64,000 nt of DNA from a virus. How positions within the stretch are numbered: position 1 is the stretch's first letter; the number at the start of each line of letters is the position of its first letter. Under the pieces are notes generated by a model. That model did no database searches, had not been told where the DNA came from, and worked only from the letters and a program-made list of their open reading frames with translations. The position numbers were made by a program, and so were the translations under genes. Location of the stretch: IMG/VR virus record IMGVR_UViG_3300026488_000024, positions 1-64,000 of that record; one strand, 5' to 3'. This document shows positions 63,763 to 64,000 of this stretch, piece after piece.

Positions 63763-64000
63763 ATCGTTTCCTCCCAGTTCTTTACATACTTAAACTCGTA
63801 TTCAGTGTTTGCTACTTTCTTAAAATCATTGAGGATTATTGCTGTATCTGGAAAAGAAATTTTGAGTTCTTGTTTTAGATATTGATTGTAACCTTTGTAC
63901 ATATGATTCTTTGCAGCAACAATGTCTGCAAATAAGATTGAGTTATCTTCGCGTATAGTTAGTCGTTTTGAAATTCTTTTGATACTTTTACCATTATGTT
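63747..64000 (-). CDS. Partial gene at right edge, C-terminal 83 aa
   Basis: A frame open to the right end of the window on the minus strand ends in TAA at 63747 and overlaps the next gene by 16 bases. The visible 83 residues are mixed alpha/beta (REDNSILFADIV, then KVANTEYEFKYVKNWEE). No family is recognised. The start is beyond the window. Confidence 0.7.
   Translation of the reverse strand, partial: HNGKSIKRISKRLTIREDNSILFADIVAAKNHMYKGYNQYLKQELKISFPDTAIILNDFKKVANTEYEFKYVKNWEETIWKRL

Noticed and set aside
1-64000. tRNA genes, CRISPR arrays, insertion sequences, integrase or attachment sites
   Set aside because: I saw no cloverleaf with a CCA end, no regularly spaced direct repeats, and no transposase or integrase motif.
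1-64000. Archaeal host suggested by GAT/QueC and HdrB-like genes
   Set aside because: Strong Shine-Dalgarno sites and hairpin-plus-T-run terminators point to a bacterial host. These genes also occur in bacterial phages or bacteria.

Overview
This window is an AT-rich (roughly one third G+C by eye), tightly packed, intron-free stretch of a large tailed-phage genome with a contractile (myovirus-type) tail. The support is direct: a tail sheath protein, two tail-tube paralogues, a baseplate J/gp6-type wedge protein, a gp25-like wedge protein, a T4-baseplate-family protein with two CxxC pairs, a gp5-like spike/hub OB-fold protein, and a long series of fibre and baseplate proteins. Almost every gene has a bacterial Shine-Dalgarno (AAGGAGGT), and transcription units end in GC-rich hairpins with T-runs. 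This points to a bacterial host, probably low-GC, which cannot be named from the sequence. No capsid, portal, terminase, polymerase or tRNA gene is in the window, so this is the tail half of a larger genome.

Layout. (1) 1-3.6 kb: the end of a giant protein that starts before the window, then small unknown genes. (2) 3.6-8.9 kb: an accessory block. It holds a T4 gp1-like dNMP kinase, a two-helix holin-like protein, a cysteine-rich CCG-domain (HdrB-like) protein, a class II glutamine amidotransferase-like protein and a QueC-like ATP-pyrophosphatase. The last two look like a split version of the GAT-QueC enzyme that makes archaeosine-type 7-deazaguanines. (3) 8.9-27.2 kb: baseplate chaperone, gp25, sheath, tubes, gp6 wedge and several very large helical structural proteins. 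(4) 27.2-31.2 kb: three virion-like genes on the opposite strand. (5) 31.2-55.3 kb: fibre and baseplate genes, many rich in a D-S-N tripeptide, followed by a permuted papain-fold enzyme, a staphylococcal-nuclease homologue and the gp5-like spike. (6) 55.4-64 kb: a leftward cluster of short genes (dUTPase, HAD nucleotidase, an OLD/RecF-like ATPase with a damaged P-loop, small membrane proteins and many unknowns) that looks like early or nucleotide-metabolism genes.

How the parts fit. The rightward genes build the tail. Three of them (sheath, second tube and an unknown 368-aa protein) have strongly AGA-biased arginine codons, and each is followed by a strong terminator, as expected for the most abundant virion proteins. 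The dNMP kinase, dUTPase and HAD phosphatase act on nucleotide pools. The GAT/QueC pair suggests that phage DNA guanines are hypermodified with a 7-deazaguanine such as deoxyarchaeosine. The most interesting items are the split GAT/QueC pair, the CCG-domain protein beside it, a probable programmed frameshift after the baseplate-chaperone gene, the spread of D-S-N motifs through the fibre genes, and terminators followed by a shared ACTCGC element.
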